Positions 55,836-64,000 of a stretch of 64,000 nucleotides of DNA are shown one piece after another. A program made the position numbers and the translations under genes. The stretch is from contig JASDFA010000001.1 of assembly GCA_035772735.1 (NCBI GenBank), positions 79,448,001-79,512,000 of the forward strand, written 5' to 3'. The notes under the pieces are model-generated. The model had not been told where the DNA came from. It did no database searches and saw only the letters and a list, made by a program, of their open reading frames with translations. Every line of letters begins with the position of its first letter. The stretch's first letter is position 1. Source of the DNA: Datura wrightii (Eukaryota > Streptophyta > Magnoliopsida > Solanales > Solanaceae).

Positions 55836-57157
55836 AACTAGATACCCTTGATCTACCTTGTCCTCTACCGGCTGGAGCTGAGGACCTACACCCTACTGAA
55901 GGTGCTGGGGCATGTGACCTTGTTGAAGACCTGTCTTGCCGGTCCCGATCACCTTGACCTCTAGCCGGACAATCCCTCATCATATGACCCTCTTGTCCAC
56001 ACGTATAAAAAGCAGTAGAATTGTACTTGCACATCCCAAAATGATGTTGGCTAAAAATGGTACAACATGGTACAGTGGACCTACTCTAGTCTAATCCCCT
56101 CTGTTACTGGGAGCCTGATGTGCGCGAGCTCTCACCGGGTCCTGATTGTCCCCGACAATCTGATCTACCACCATGTTGCTGCGGAGGTGGGGTTATGGGT
56201 GGCTTACCTGATATTCGCAGCCTAGGTTAGCCCTAGAATTCTGCCTGCATGTCAGTGGTCCTAGACCCCCAGTGATGCTCCTGATCTTCTCTTTCTACTT
56301 CTCATTGTTGCTTCCTAATCCCTTCAATGGTTTGAGCGAAATCCTGAATGCGGGCAATGACCATGTCCTCCCATAAGGTAGCTATAACACAAGTTTTCAC
56401 ATACTCTAGGAGTAGTACCATAATAAATCGATGTACCCTGGTTGGCATGGTATCCACAAAGGCTGGCGCATATCTTGCTAAGGAGTCATACCTCATTGTA
56501 TATTCCCAGACACTTATTGAACCCTGTTCTAGGTGAAAAAATTGATCCACCCGGGCCTATAGAATTTCTTGTGGCAAGTAATGATCTATGAAGGCCTTTC
56601 AAAAGCTAGACCAAGTCAGAGGGGGTACGTATCTGCCTCGGGACCTTTCCCAACTCTCGTACCAGAACACCGCTATGCTCCATAATCAAAATACTGCAAA
56701 CTCGATCGACTCTGCAGGCCTAGCATTCATCACCCTAAAGATCCATTGTAACTGGTCCACAAAGTCCTGAGGGTCCTCTCTATGGTCTATCCCTGTGAAT
56801 TGCAGGGAACTCAGGGCAAGGAACTCTTGAACCCTCAAACTTCCAAGTCCTCCCAAAGATTCAGCAACATCTGGTATCACTGGTTGGTGCTGAGCGACCA
56901 TCATCTGAGCCAGCATATAGACAACGCTCCTAACCTCCTAATCTGATTGTATATGTATAGGGACCACTAGGGGTGGTGCTGACATGTATGCTGCCCTAGA
57001 GGGGCTCCTGGAATGGTGGAGAATGCTGAGGAGATCGAGATGAAGTCTCCCTATTTCCCTTAGATCGAGTTGGCTCTAACTATGGCACTCTGCTAGTGCC
57101 CTTTCCTGCCACGACATCCAGCTCCCGACCAGCCGTGGCCTATCATGCATCAGACAT
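55836..57157 (-). pseudogene. Gag of E
   Basis: Probable start ATG at 57155-57157 (MSDA, then stops). Middle part 56686-56916: SSLQFTGIDHREDPQDFVDQLQWIFRVMNARPAESIEFAVF, usual capsid wording. Next part 56302-56550: FFHLEQGSISVWEYTMRYDSLARYAPAFVDTMPTRVHRFIMVL. A zinc knuckle near 55985-56025 reads FYTCGQEGHMMRDCP; its first cysteine is phenylalanine. Frequent stops in 56030-56300 and 56920-57160. Positions 57158-57355 are untranslated leader. Confidence 0.85.
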
Positions 57158-57355
57158 TTCCTATGAAAATAAGCAGAATGATGTAAGCTTAGGGAGTTAT
57201 CCTATACAACATAGCTCTATGGAACGACTGGAGAAGAAAGAAGGGTAACCACGCTATTATGCCTCGTAGCCTTCTGCCTATGGAATGTGGTGCACAACAC
57301 ACCCATAGACAAGACTCTACTCAACACGGCTTGCAGACTCCCTAAGATACAACCT

Positions 57356-57368
57356 GCTCTAATACCAA
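57356..57368 (-). other. Primer binding site (initiator tRNA-Met) of E
   Basis: TTGGTATTAGAGC on the minus strand, three bases inside the 5' LTR. One mismatch to the common plant site. Confidence 0.92.
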
Positions 57369-57371
57369 GGG

Positions 57372-59635
57372 TGTCACGCCCCACTTTGGGAGGCATGACT
57401 GGCACCTGATGTCATACTGAGATCCGAACTAACGTGGCTAGGCTCAGCACCTCTGGTGCATACCAAAAATTCAAATCAAGAAAATAATGAGTTATATCTC
57501 TTCTGTAAACATAGCCCCAGGCCAACAAGGCCACCTGCAAAAGAAGACAGCTAACTAACCACAAGGCAATAAAGGGATCCTATGCGGGTCAACAAGACCC
57601 CCATGCTTTCCAGTTATAACAAAATGAAAACAGACAGTCATAATCATGCTATAGCTGAAAAGGCTGCTAACTAATATTTAAACTAGGCCCTACACAACCA
57701 ACACGTAAAAGATAATATACATAGGCCCCACACAGCCGATAACAACCCACAACTGAGAATTTGTAAGCTGTAAGCCTCTAAGAATGGAATAATGGTCAGG
57801 AAAGGGCCCCGACCTACCCAAAAGTTGTACAAGAAAAAAACAAACCTTCTCTAACTATCAAATCCGGAGAAAAGGAGCTGACGGGACTGTGGATTCTGGC
57901 TGGCAGCTAGGAAGGTCCTGAACCACATCTATCCGCACCTGCAGGAAAGTAACACAGTGCCCCAAAGATGGGCATCAGTACATTATGCCTTAGAATAATG
58001 GTCGGGACAGGGCCCCGACCTACCCAAAAGTTGTACAACAAAAGAACAAAGCTTCTCTAACTATCCTTCTCTAACTATCAACTCCGGAGAAAAGGAGTTA
58101 AGGGGACTGTGGACTCCGGTTGGCAACTAGGAAGGTCCTGAGCCACATCTATCTTCACCTGTAGGAAAGTAATGAAGTGCCCCAAAGATGGGCGTCAGTG
58201 CACTATGTACCGAATATGTAAGGTAGTAACGAAAATGACTGAATAATACTGATAATAGAACTGAAGTGATCAATAAAAAGGATAAGAGTTATACCCTAAA
58301 TAGCCTCACAACCTATTGTATAATCAACAATAAGTAATGCAAATAAGAACCTTACCTGGCCCCCATAAGCTGGGAAGGTACAACCAGTACAGAATAACCC
58401 ACCTGGGCCCCAATAAGCCCTAGCGAGTTTACTTCAATCTATATACCTCTAACATGGTCAATATGCGTCAACGGGTAGCTATAGCAAACTTACCTGGCCT
58501 CTGGGTCTGCAACTGAGCCTGCTGGGCTCCTGTAGTTGTGTTTGAGCCCGATGGGCTCTTGTAACTGCACCCTAGGCATACAAGGCACGATAGAGGGTCA
58601 GTGATGCCGATACGGCATAAAAATAGAAGCTCATTTGTGGATGGACTGTAATATGGCCTTTTAGACAACATATAGCTCCTCTGAGTGATCTATATAGCCC
58701 TGTAGGCGATTACACAGCTAGTAACCCTGAGGTTTGTTGATAAAAGGATATATAAGGTAGGGTCAGTCCTAACTGAAATCATAAACACTAATCTCAAACT
58801 AACGGTAGCAGCTAACCACAACATACATGCTTCTGGCTTTCTTACAAGGATATAGGTCATTTTACTATATGAAGGGAATAACTTGCCAAAGTGATTGTCC
58901 TTAACATACCTCGAATGCCAATTCTCACTTATCCGATTAGTTCCAACCTTTAGCCAGCAGTTCCACTCAACTATAGCACTTATGCTGAGAGAATAGGTCT
59001 ATTTTCAATAGTAAAACTCCACAAACAACAATATCTTTTGATAATAATATTAACTATAATTCAACTCTATTTAACTCAGCCGAAAACTCAGAATTTCTCA
59101 AGAGTTTAGAAGGGAGAAATGCTTACCTATTACCTGTGGCCGTTTAGGATTCAATTTGGAGTAATTCCAACAACCTTTACTCGGAGGGGGGGGGGTCTGG
59201 TACAGAAAGAGAATTTTTAAGAAATAACTCCATAGAGATGCTTCCCATAGGCCTAAAACTTGTTATCCAAGGTGAATTTGCATTTGGACAGAGTATAGCG
59301 ACATAATTTGACAAAACACATATTTGCTCTCTATTCTAGGTTGAGGAAATATTATGAATGTTTAAAATTCATTAAGGTGGGGCTTATATATTAATAGGGC
59401 GGTGGCAGGGGGTGTGCTTTGCCCTCCCATAGCGCAGTACCAAGGGCACGACGCGCTAGCCAATGCGTTGGGGGAGGCTCTGTGATGCGGCGCGCAGCTC
59501 GCCCGGCCTTCCATCCGTTCGACGACGCGCTCGTGTGTTCACCCCTGAGCCTTCTCCTGGGTGTGTTATAAGCTGAAATTCTCAATATACATGTGCATGC
59601 GATGGTCGTACTACGGTGATTTACGGGGTATAACA
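57372..59635 (-). repeat. 5' LTR of E
   Basis: TGTCACGCCCCAC at the left edge and GGGGTATAACA at the right, 2264 bases. It is 228 bases longer than the 3' LTR, nearly all due to an internal tandem duplication. TATA-like box at 59383-59390. A G-run (59186-59194) follows the shared ACTCGGAGGGG. Confidence 0.93.
57787..58200. repeat. 206-bp tandem duplication in E 5' LTR
   Basis: GAATAATGGTC starts at 57787 and again at 57993. Both copies run through GGGCCCCGACCTACCC, TTCTCTAACTATC, CCGGAGAAAAGGAG to GCCCCAAAGATGGGC. The second copy has in addition a 14-base repeat (CTTCTCTAACTATC twice, about 58052-58080). The 3' LTR has a single copy, so the event followed insertion or happened to one LTR only. 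Confidence 0.92.
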
Positions 59636-60359
59636 ATTTCTGTTGTGCTGTTTGAAGTGGGTTGATCATAAGGTGGGGCTGATCTGAAGAGAAAATGGAG
59701 TATGCAATAATTTTCACAAAAAGTGAATTAGGGAGGTTCTAGTCACTACAACTAAAAAGTCATCCTACCCTTACCCCTAGCCTTCATTATGACCTATAAG
59801 TCCTAATAAATTTTAAGTGTAACAACTCTACATTAGTGGCGAGTTACACGAAGGACAAGCCTACAGATCAAGTTGTGTGAATGAGAATTTCTTTGTAAGA
59901 GTGAGCATATTTATTTTATTCTATAATCCCTTTGAGTATGAATTGCTTGAAAATAACATGAGATTCTCTCTTGATGTGAGTGGCATAACTTCCTTGGGGA
60001 ACATGCTTGCATGTACCAAAAAAGGTGATTGAGACAAGAATGTAGTGAGCTTTAAGGCAAACTTTGAATGTTAATTTTCAATGACTTAAGATTCTATATA
60101 ACCTTGTTTTGATCAAGTATTCCCCTTGTATTGGCTGAAGGGATCAACTTTGAATCATGCAAATTGATTGTGGTAATCTCTTGAAGCATTTGCATATAGT
60201 GTTGTGTCTCCTTTATTCCTTTGAGTCGATGAGCAATTCTGGGGTTGTCTTAGTCCTAGTGGTCCCTTGCTGAAAATCTAATGTAGCATGAAATACTTCA
60301 ATTGTTCAGTTGTAAAGAATTTCCTCGCTTAAGGACAAGCAATGGTTCAAGTTTGGGTT
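59636..60359 (+). other. 3' untranslated region of second C unit, continued
   Basis: Resumes the C sequence after E (TTTCTGTTGTGCTGTTTGAAG) and matches 33275-33989 of C1 throughout, including GGAGGTTCTAGTCAC and GATCAAGTTGTGTG. No gene. The polypurine tract GTTTGGGTT adjoins LTR C3. Confidence 0.85.
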
Positions 60360-60700
60360 TGATGAGTTGGTAATTTACCAACTCATTAGGCTTTTAAACA
60401 TGAGCTTTTGATTGGTTTTCAAGTCATTTAGGTGGATTTTATGTTCTCACTATTGTTTTTGTAGGCATTCAATTTAAAGAGAGAAAGCAAGGAATTGAAC
60501 AAAAGCATGGAGTTAAAGAAGAGGACCTATATTCCACCGGATGGGACCGGCGAAATACCGGCCAAATGTAGGATCACACTATGTTGAAGTGGAAGGTGCA
60601 CTAGAGGAACACAGATCAGCACCTGCAAATTGCCGGAGCCAATGCCAAACGATAAAAGGAGTCACTGGCCCCAGTTGCGTTGGAGCGGCTCCCCGTGGTT
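60360..60700 (+). repeat. LTR C3 (truncated)
   Basis: Starts TGATGAGTTGG with the palindrome at 60362-60386 and follows C1 and C2 until GAGCGGCTCCCCGTGGTT. Only the first 341 bases are present, and F begins at 60702. By eye it is somewhat closer to C1 than C2 is. Confidence 0.88.
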
Positions 60701-60701
60701 A

Positions 60702-63655
60702 TGTCACTCCCATAACTGGGGGAGGGCGCGACTGGCTCCCCATACCAGACTAACTGGGAAGCCGGCTATATGACATTTGTAACTATAATACTTATGCTGT
60801 CCAGGCCACCTGTCACAATCAACTGGAGCACAAACTGGACCCATAATGTCGCAATAATACAGGGTAAATAACTAAAATGCAAACAAGGCTATGAGTATGT
60901 TAAACTAAACAACAAAAATCCGACAAGGCCACAAAATGAATACTGTTATACACACTAAGTCCAAAATGCCTCTAGAGAGTAAACTGACTGATGGTCGGAA
61001 CAGGGCTCCGACCTACCCATAACTGCATCTCAAAACTCTAATTGAAACAAAAACAGTCTTAGCTCCAGAAAGAAAGGAGCATACCAACACATCCACTAAT
61101 CTCACGAACTGCTACTGCAACTGACAATCACGACCTCTACCTACACCTGCGGCACGAACGTAGGTCCCCAAGCGATGGGACGTCAGTACGAATGAAATGT
61201 ACTGGTATGTAAGGCAGAAAACTGTAAACATGTAAGATAGCAATGATAACTGAGCAAGAAATAAGGAGTAACAACAACCTGGAATCCTGGAAACTGAAAC
61301 CTGAAAACAAGTCAATATTGAAGTGCAAATGCAACCAAGTAATGCACAAGAAAAACTATAACTATAATGTTGGCAGCCAACCGACCATAAAAACCATATA
61401 AAAATGCCTCCAGCCAGTGTACCATACAGGGGTAAAATAAAATATCTCCAGCCGGTGTATCATACTGGGGTAAAATAAAAATATCTCCAACTGGTGTATC
61501 ATACCGGGGTAAAAATAAAAATATCTTCAACCGGGGTACCATACCGGGGTAAAATAAAAATATCTCCAGTCGGTGTGCAATAGCGGGGTAAAATAAAAAT
61601 ATCTCTAGCCGGGGTACCATAGCGGGGTAAAATAAAAATATCTCCAGCCGGTGTGCAATACAGGGGTAAAATAAAAACATCTCTAGCCGGTGTCCCATAC
61701 CGGGGTAAAAATAAAAATATTCTCAACCATAATCATGAATGGAGTCGATAAAGCTTATACTGAGTAAATTTAACACATGTAGCATTGAAATGACAAATGC
61801 TTAATCTGAGGTCGTAATCGGTATCTTTCATAACATGTAAATGCAAGTGAGCACATATACCATGTAAAATTAGCAAATATGCACATATTTCACGTAAAGC
61901 TGTCAAATTATATAAAAACATGCCCACTCCGTGACTCGACGGACCTTCAAGAGCCAACATAAGAATTTTAGTAGACTTACAAGCAATGTCCTATAGATAG
62001 TCTTACCAATTTAACGTATTACTTGAGTAGAAGCATATAGATTCCATTTCTATACAATCCTTTGACATCTGGGAACTACATATATATACTGCCCACAGGG
62101 CGGTTCCTTTACATGTATCGACAACTATACATTGGAATTTCATTGCCAAACTTATTACGTCGATGAGCACATGCAGTTCTCAAATAATTTTCCTTATTTA
62201 CAGGAAAACATGGGACTTATAACTTGAAACATGGAGTTATTGTCATAACGCTTAACACATACGTAGAGCTGAGAGCTGAATTACAGACATACAACATATG
62301 AGACTTCTATATAACGTATAAACTCGTATTTAGTTAACTAGGTGACCTCCTGGTATTCAAAGTTTTAAGCTTAACTGATCATTTTCATAGCTTGTGCTTA
62401 TACTTACATCGACATTAGGAACATTGGTAAATGGGAGAATCTCTCCTCTGAATTTAGGGAATTCAAATGATAACTAATCAAGAGCTAAACATATAGACGC
62501 GTCACTTGAATATAACTGAAAAAAATTCAATTGTATGTTATAATATGAAAATAATATACATTAAGACTTCTTACTAGAAATACATATAAATACTTAAGTT
62601 CTTAGGCTGGTACGCAACTTCAAATACTTGATCAAGACATTAGCATGATTCTCGGAATATGATCTCTTGAAAACTTCTTAGCATAATACACTTCAACATA
62701 ACTTAGGGACTGGAAGACATTACGCAAGAATATGAGATTTGGATTTGTTCAACTTGAGAGTTCATAAGCAACTCTCCAAATGCTGCCTTATAGGCAAATA
62801 AAGACTTATAACCATAATTCGGATGCCGCTGGATTGACTTTCACAACTTTGTAATTAACCAAGGAGCTCAAGAAAGATTACATCATTATAAATGGATTAG
62901 AAGCTCCTCGGATCACCCTTTTTGGTCATGGAAGAAAATTTCAACACTTAGAATCGATAACTTAACATAAACATTTAGGGGTATAGCAGAGAGCTTCTCT
63001 TTAACTGAACTTACTAACAAACGTTCAATTCTAGCTGATTTATAGAAGGTTGTCACCTAATATTCATTATATCATTACCACATAATGTATTTATATCACT
63101 TATTTAAATTAATGCATTGGCGACTCTCAGGAGGTTCAGATAGCACAAGAGTTATAGTAAATTTACGGAGACATTCTAAAGACAAATCTTGTTGCCCTGC
63201 GTGTAACTTGAACGTAGGCATAAGCGTAAATATATACTTATTTTCGTATAACCCTCTAACATTAAAAAAACTTTGTATAACCTACCCATAAAGATGATTT
63301 CATAGAAATATCAATAATTTACACATTCAAGTTCTATCTTTCAAGTTCAACATATCAGTTTATTCGAGAACTCATTAACTAGTCAGTTAGATAAAGGGAG
63401 AGAAATAAAGGAATCTCCTTTTGGCCTTTTATACCTTAGAACAGGTTCATAAGAGGGTGGATAACTATTGTAAGGCATTTTCATTTCGTCAGTTTACCCT
63501 TATTTAGCTTAAAATTGTTTTCTAGCGTTAAGTTCGATCGCGTGACGTCGTCTTTCCTTCTTACCAATTTCAAATACCATCTAGAATTTTGAACACATTT
63601 GATATCCCATGAATGAAATAATATAAAGGACCAGCTCACGGTGCCCACGCTGAGG
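60702..63655 (-). mobile_element. F: LTR-like sequence of a further gypsy element
   Basis: The left end TGTCACTCCCATAACTGGGGG has the form of the E LTR end (TGTCACGCCCC). It has the shared wording ATGGTCGGAACAGGGCTCCGACCTACCC (60990-61020, cf. E at 57995) and the GTAC box at 61173-61212. It interrupts LTR C3. The inner end (TGTTATACCCC-like) was not found before the window end, so the right limit is a guess. 61740-63650 is AT-rich with no credible ORF. ORFs 61112-61349, 61733-61960 and 63085-63291 look like chance. Confidence 0.55.
61404..61728. repeat. 39-bp tandem repeat, about 8 copies
   Basis: Unit ATATCTCCAGCCGGTGTATC plus ATACCGGGGTAAAATAAAA, 38-40 bases long, eight copies and a partial ninth. 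Copies differ by a few bases each. Since the period is a multiple of three, the minus strand shows long repetitive ORFs (61312-61726) that are not genes. Minisatellite inside LTR-like sequence F. Confidence 0.93.
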
Positions 63656-63660
63656 GGACT

Positions 63661-64000
63661 TCAGACTCGATTTACATCTACAACAATAATCATAAACAAT
63701 ACGCCTTCCACTTTATGTTTGTTCACTTCAAGCATATTTAACTCTTCAAGGTTTCTATGAAGTATTTCTAATACTTTGGGCAGAATCATGTGTGCCTCAA
63801 TAGGAACACAAAACATAGGAACATTTGCCCGATCAATAACAACATTTCTTGCTTGGAAAATAAGAACAGGGACGCCTTTACATACCTCACTTCGTCGCGT
63901 CTTTTTATCCAATTTCTTCCGGTTTCTAGAAACTCCGACACCTTCAACTTCCTTACTTACACTAAATGGAATGAGGACAGGTTTATTCCAAGTTCCCAGT
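63661..64000 (-). CDS. Hypothetical ORF, open to the right window edge
   Basis: The minus strand is open for 113 codons from the window edge to TGA at 63661-63663. It contains NKPVLIPFSVSKEVEGVGVS, a basic stretch RNRKKLDKKTRRSE, GVPVLIFQARNVVIDRANVPMF and a leucine-rich part LPKVLEILHRNLEELNMLEV. No gypsy, Transposase_32 or host family was recognised. The real start must lie beyond 64000. It might belong to the internal part or LTR of element F, to a host exon, or be chance in AT-rich DNA. Just downstream is GGGCACCGTGAGCTGGTCC (minus strand, about 63630-63648). Confidence 0.3.
   Translation of the reverse strand, partial: LGTWNKPVLIPFSVSKEVEGVGVSRNRKKLDKKTRRSEVCKGVPVLIFQARNVVIDRANVPMFCVPIEAHMILPKVLEILHRNLEELNMLEVNKHKVEGVLFMIIVVDVNRV

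Larger units (their letters stand above)
50120..59635 (-). mobile_element. E: complete Ty3/gypsy (Tekay/Del-like) element
   Basis: LTRs at 50120-52155 and 57372-59635, tRNA-Met primer site, polypurine tract, and gag-protease-RT-RNase H-integrase in order on the minus strand. The flanks TTTTC (50115-50119) and ATTTC (59636-59640) differ by one base, a likely target duplication inside the C2 3' untranslated region. Total 9516 bases. All ORFs are broken. The integrase ends in the chromodomain-like KVLWRSRTVEEMT, as in T1. Confidence 0.94.
28076..60700 (+). mobile_element. C array: LTR-internal-LTR-internal-LTR of a gag-protease element
   Basis: Three LTRs of one family (28076-29510, 33990-35428, 60360-60700 truncated) separate two internal regions of the same family (29511-33989 and 35429-60359). 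The second is split by D and E. There is only one LTR between the two internal regions, so the units share it. Both internal regions have a tRNA-Asp primer site, gag, protease and the conserved post-protease box, with no RT, integrase or ORF2. Unequal recombination between two elements, or between the LTRs of one, would give this layout. Confidence 0.85.

Noticed and set aside
61312..61726. Two long overlapping minus-strand ORFs with repeated FLFYP and GDIFILP motifs
   Set aside because: They are translations of the 39-bp tandem repeat; the period is a multiple of three, so frames stay open without coding selection.
61404..61728. CRISPR-like regular repeat
   Set aside because: Head-to-tail repeat without spacers in plant retrotransposon DNA.

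Overview
The window is plant nuclear DNA, almost entirely a nest of decayed LTR retrotransposons. Ty3/gypsy coding remnants, plant-type primer binding sites (initiator tRNA-Met and tRNA-Asp), tailless chromodomain-like integrase ends and a plant-specific transposon ORF all point to a flowering plant. The gypsy protein wording resembles that common in Solanaceae, but this is an inference from memory. I see no convincing ordinary host gene, no rRNA or functional tRNA gene, and no CRISPR array. One ORF open to the right edge (63661-64000) is unexplained.

Layout, left to right. (1) 1-8467: a minus-strand Tekay/Del-like gypsy element (T1). It is cut by the window start, carries a solo LTR (4560-6883) inside its protease, and its 5' LTR is reduced to an 87-base stub. 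(2) 8468-11605: a truncated minus-strand Athila-like element (G; tRNA-Asp primer site, gag and 5' LTR). (3) 11606-26158: a plus-strand Athila-like element (A) with gag, protease and a second ORF but no reverse transcriptase. It is split by a complete minus-strand gypsy element (T3, 11935-20696) and a solo LTR (24319-25701). (4) 26159-28075: a minus-strand solo LTR (B) of the T1 type, missing its last bases. (5) 28076-60700: a plus-strand LTR-internal-LTR-internal-LTR array of one gag-protease family (C). Its second unit is split by two complete elements: D (plus strand, 36924-47924, perfect 5-bp target duplication CCTAA) inside gag, and E (minus-strand Tekay-like, 50120-59635) inside the 3' untranslated region. 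(6) 60702 to about 63655: an LTR-like sequence (F) that interrupts the third C LTR and holds a 39-bp tandem repeat.

How the parts fit. T1, T3 and E keep recognisable gag, protease, reverse transcriptase/RNase H and integrase, but all are frameshifted and some have lost catalytic residues. A, C and D form a second class. They have gag and protease, then directly a conserved box (core GGGAGGCAACCC), then a long GC-rich leader with its own TATA-like box. In A and D a second ORF follows that resembles the plant 'putative transposon protein' (Transposase_32) family. None of the three has RT, RNase H or integrase, so they must have been mobilised in trans. C looks like a deletion derivative of a D-like element that lost ORF2.

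Two structural signals stand out. The C/D LTRs begin with a 25-bp near-perfect palindrome that is identical in all five copies although the surrounding LTR differs by roughly a tenth. In at least four LTR types, the stretch upstream of the TATA-like box is packed with a short GC-rich word repeated in both orientations, with a different word for each type. All similarity levels are by-eye estimates, not computed alignments.
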